From assembly GCA_003159055.1 (NCBI GenBank), contig PMLH01000230.1, forward strand, positions 1,420-9,876: a stretch of DNA of 8,457 nt, given 5' to 3'. The translations under genes and the position numbers were made by a program. Below are positions 6,662 through 8,457 of the stretch, in pieces (position 1 is the stretch's first letter; each line of letters opens with the position of its first letter). Source of the stretch: Myxococcales bacterium (GTDB lineage Bacteria; Myxococcota; Polyangia; Fen-1088). The notes beneath the pieces were generated by a model. That model saw only the letters and a list, made by a program, of their open reading frames with translations. It had not been told where the DNA came from and made no database searches.

Positions 6662-8457
6662 ATGGCACTGCTTGGACGCGATACTGTGGTCACCGGCCCC
6701 CTGCCGGAGGGGGTTCTTTTGCTGAGGACTTTCCAGGGCAAGGAAGCACTCGGAGCGCCCTTCTCCTATAACGTGACCCTGCTCTCTGAAGACCCGGCCA
6801 TCGCTTCTGATGTGGTCCTGGGGCAGCCGATAACCATACGCATCAAGCTCGACTCCGGCGGATTCCGCTTCTTCAATGGTGTGGTCACCTATTTCGCCAA
6901 GACCGGGCTGGCCATGCGCCACACCCGCTATGCAGTGGTCTTGAACCCGAAATTGACGCTTCTGGACTACACGCGCGACTGCCGCATCTTCTTCGACGCC
7001 AAAGCGCCGGCCTTGGCACGCGACCTCCTTTCCCAGCACGGTGCAGACGTCGACCCCGACTCGCTCAAGGGCGACTACCGAACCCGCGAATACTGCGTGC
7101 AATACCGAGAGAGCTGCTCCAATTTCATCCAGAGGCTTTTCGAGGAAGAAGGGATTTACTACTTCTTCAAGCACGCACAGGACAAGCACACCATGGTGCT
7201 GGCCGACTCCGGGACTGCGCATGGCACGGTCTCGGGTTACGAGTCCGTCCCATATCTGCCGAGAGAGCGCAAGCAGGCAGTCGTCGATGAGCATTTCTGG
7301 ACCTTGAGCGTGGCTGGCGCGCTCTATCCGGGCAAGTTCACTTCTCTCCAGGGCTACGACTACGCGAAGCCTCGTCCGCGGTCGGCCCAACTTCAGAACA
7401 AGCCGTCGACCGCGACACAACCCGGCGCAGACTACGACGACTACGACAATCCAGGCGGACTGACGGTAAAGGCCGACGCGGAGGCCGACGCAGGGGTGCG
7501 CCTCGAAAGCGACTTCGTCGCAAACACGATGATTGAAGTCGAAGGCAATACCATGGGTCTCGGCGTTGGCGATTTGGTGACGCTGACGAGAACGCTCGGA
7601 AACGTGGAGTACAATCCGTTCTGGAAGGAAGACGACTTCAGCAAGAAGTACCTCATCACCTCGGCCACCTACTCGATCAGCATCAACCAGTACGAGACCG
7701 GCGACGTCGCACCGGCGGACGAGCCTTTCCGTGCGACCTACACGCTGCTCGACAGCCAAGCCCAGTTCCGGCCGCGGCGCCGCGCCCACAAGCCGAGGAT
7801 CGAAGGACCGCAAACCGCCGTCGTGGTTGGCCCGTCCGGCGATGAGATTTACACCGACAAATTTGGTCGCGTGAAGGTCCAGTTCGACTGGGACCGGCTT
7901 GGACAAAGCGACCAGAAGTCGTCGTGCTGGGTGCGCGTGGCCCAGGTGTGGGCCGGGAAACAATGGGGCGCCATCCACATTCCGCGCATCGGCCAGGAAG
8001 TCATCGTCGAATTCCTCGACGGCGATGCGGACCGGCCCATCATCACAGGTCGCGTCTACAACATCGACAGCATGCCGCCCTACCAGCTGCCGGACAACAA
8101 GACACAAAGCGGGATCAAGAGCCGAAGCAGCAAGGGCGGCACATCAAGCAACTTCAACGAGATCCGTTTCGAAGACCTGAAGGGCAAGGAAGAGGTCTAC
8201 GTCCAGGCCGAAAAGGACATGAACATTCTCGTCAAGAACAACGAGAGTCGCCAGGTCGGCCACGACCGAAAGAAAGACGTCGGGAACGACGAGACCTCGA
8301 ACATTCACGGCAACCGCACCGAAGAGGTCGACAAGGATGAAACCATCACCATCCATGGCAACCGCACCGAGACCGTCGACAAAGACGAAACCATCACCAT
8401 CCACGGCGGCCGCAGCGAGACCGTGGACAAGGACGAGAGCATCTCGATCAGCGGTGG
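6662..8457 (+). CDS. vgrG: Type VI secretion spike protein VgrG, C-terminus outside window
   Basis: 598 codons are present with no stop before the window end. VgrG forms the trimeric spike at the tip of the type VI secretion tube and carries effectors. The N-terminal part (about 1-385) is the gp27-like region: LLLRTFQGKEALGAPF near 19-34 and later the CSNFIQRLFEEEGIYYFF stretch typical of the family. The gp5-type OB fold has EIYTDKFGRVKVQFDWDR (395-412), WGAIHIPRIGQEVIV and RPIITGRVYN (458-467). FNEIRFED (498-505) leads into the beta-helix, where 16-residue units with HGNRTETVDKD follow one another. ATG 6662 is chosen because an in-frame TAA lies 16 bases upstream; no good Shine-Dalgarno is visible. 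Codon 12-20 DNA forms a terminator-like hairpin. The rest of the needle, and any C-terminal effector domain that would make it an evolved VgrG, is unseen. No other type VI gene is in view. Confidence 0.95.
   Translation, partial: MALLGRDTVVTGPLPEGVLLLRTFQGKEALGAPFSYNVTLLSEDPAIASDVVLGQPITIRIKLDSGGFRFFNGVVTYFAKTGLAMRHTRYAVVLNPKLTLLDYTRDCRIFFDAKAPALARDLLSQHGADVDPDSLKGDYRTREYCVQYRESCSNFIQRLFEEEGIYYFFKHAQDKHTMVLADSGTAHGTVSGYESVPYLPRERKQAVVDEHFWTLSVAGALYPGKFTSLQGYDYAKPRPRSAQLQNKPSTATQPGADYDDYDNPGGLTVKADAEADAGVRLESDFVANTMIEVEGNTMGLGVGDLVTLTRTLGNVEYNPFWKEDDFSKKYLITSATYSISINQYETGDVAPADEPFRATYTLLDSQAQFRPRRRAHKPRIEGPQTAVVVGPSGDEIYTDKFGRVKVQFDWDRLGQSDQKSSCWVRVAQVWAGKQWGAIHIPRIGQEVIVEFLDGDADRPIITGRVYNIDSMPPYQLPDNKTQSGIKSRSSKGGTSSNFNEIRFEDLKGKEEVYVQAEKDMNILVKNNESRQVGHDRKKDVGNDETSNIHGNRTEEVDKDETITIHGNRTETVDKDETITIHGGRSETVDKDESISISG
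6697..6720 (+). terminator. Terminator-like hairpin inside the 5' end of vgrG
   Basis: CCCCCT (6697-6702) pairs perfectly with AGGGGG (6708-6713) around a 5-base loop, and TTCTTTT (6714-6720) follows directly. The shape is that of an intrinsic terminator: a 6-bp GC-rich stem and a T-rich tail. It lies within codons 12-20 of vgrG, where the residues (GPLPEGVLL) are also under protein constraint, so it may be coincidental. If active, it would reduce transcription coming from the che operon or act as attenuation. Confidence 0.35.
8243..8457 (+). repeat. 48-base (16-residue) tandem repeats encoding the VgrG beta-helix
   Basis: Units start at 8243, 8291, 8339, 8387 and 8435; the last is cut by the window end. 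The unit at 8339 reads ETITIHGNRTETVDKD. The units at 8339 and 8387 match at 42 of 48 bases, those at 8291 and 8339 at 35 of 48, and the first unit is much degenerated. Each unit is two 8-residue half-units, which agrees with the 8-residue period of the gp5 C-terminal triple-stranded beta-helix. The strong DNA similarity of neighbours suggests growth by duplication. Confidence 0.85.

Noticed and set aside
6521..8107. 528-codon open frame on the - strand, opposite vgrG
   Set aside because: It is a GC-bias shadow of vgrG. No family resemblance is visible, and the + strand frame carries the full VgrG domain series.
8243..8457. CRISPR-like or mobile repeat array
   Set aside because: The repeats are contiguous, in frame, have no spacers, and encode the known beta-helix period of VgrG.
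1..8457. tRNA, rRNA, insertion sequence ends, attachment sites
   Set aside because: None seen. Coding sequence fills nearly the whole window, and the only sizeable gap (6486-6661) holds no such structure.

Overview
The window is GC-rich protein-coding DNA (roughly 60% G+C by eye). All supported genes lie on the + strand. It holds most of a chemosensory signalling operon, followed after a 176-base gap by the first ~600 codons of a type VI secretion spike gene (vgrG). Complete Che proteins plus a VgrG point to a Gram-negative, diderm bacterium, probably Proteobacteria or a relative such as Myxococcota. I cannot place it more closely.

Layout: (1) 42-1814, a soluble methyl-accepting-type signalling protein with no membrane segment and a divergent signalling tip; its reading frame is open to the window edge, so the true start may be upstream. 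(2) 1852-2130, a small single-domain STAS protein with no phosphorylatable Ser/Thr at the usual site. (3) 2135-2500, a CheY-type single receiver. (4) 2522-4531, the histidine kinase CheA with P1, a P2-like region, P3, P4 and P5. (5) 4533-5414, the methyltransferase CheR. (6) 5418-6485, the methylesterase CheB. Gaps are 37, 4, 21, 1 and 3 bases, so genes 1-6 look like one translationally coupled operon. (7) 6486-6661, a non-coding gap. (8) 6662 to the window end, vgrG, cut off inside its C-terminal beta-helix repeats.

How the genes fit together: the soluble receptor-like protein is the likely input to CheA. CheA would phosphorylate itself at His47 and pass phosphate to CheY Asp53 and CheB Asp57. 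CheR and CheB would set receptor methylation and so adaptation. No cheW, cheD, cheZ, flagellar or pilus gene is present in the window. The output (flagella, pili or another process) therefore cannot be read from the sequence, and the STAS protein suggests a non-standard branch. Whether vgrG is functionally linked or only a neighbour is open. A terminator-like hairpin just inside its coding region may separate it from, or tune read-through from, the che operon.

The window looks mainly like a chemosensory operon of known families with unusual details, not a wholly new system. The most interesting details are the receptor tip with swapped charges, the STAS protein lacking a phosphosite, and the cheB-vgrG junction.
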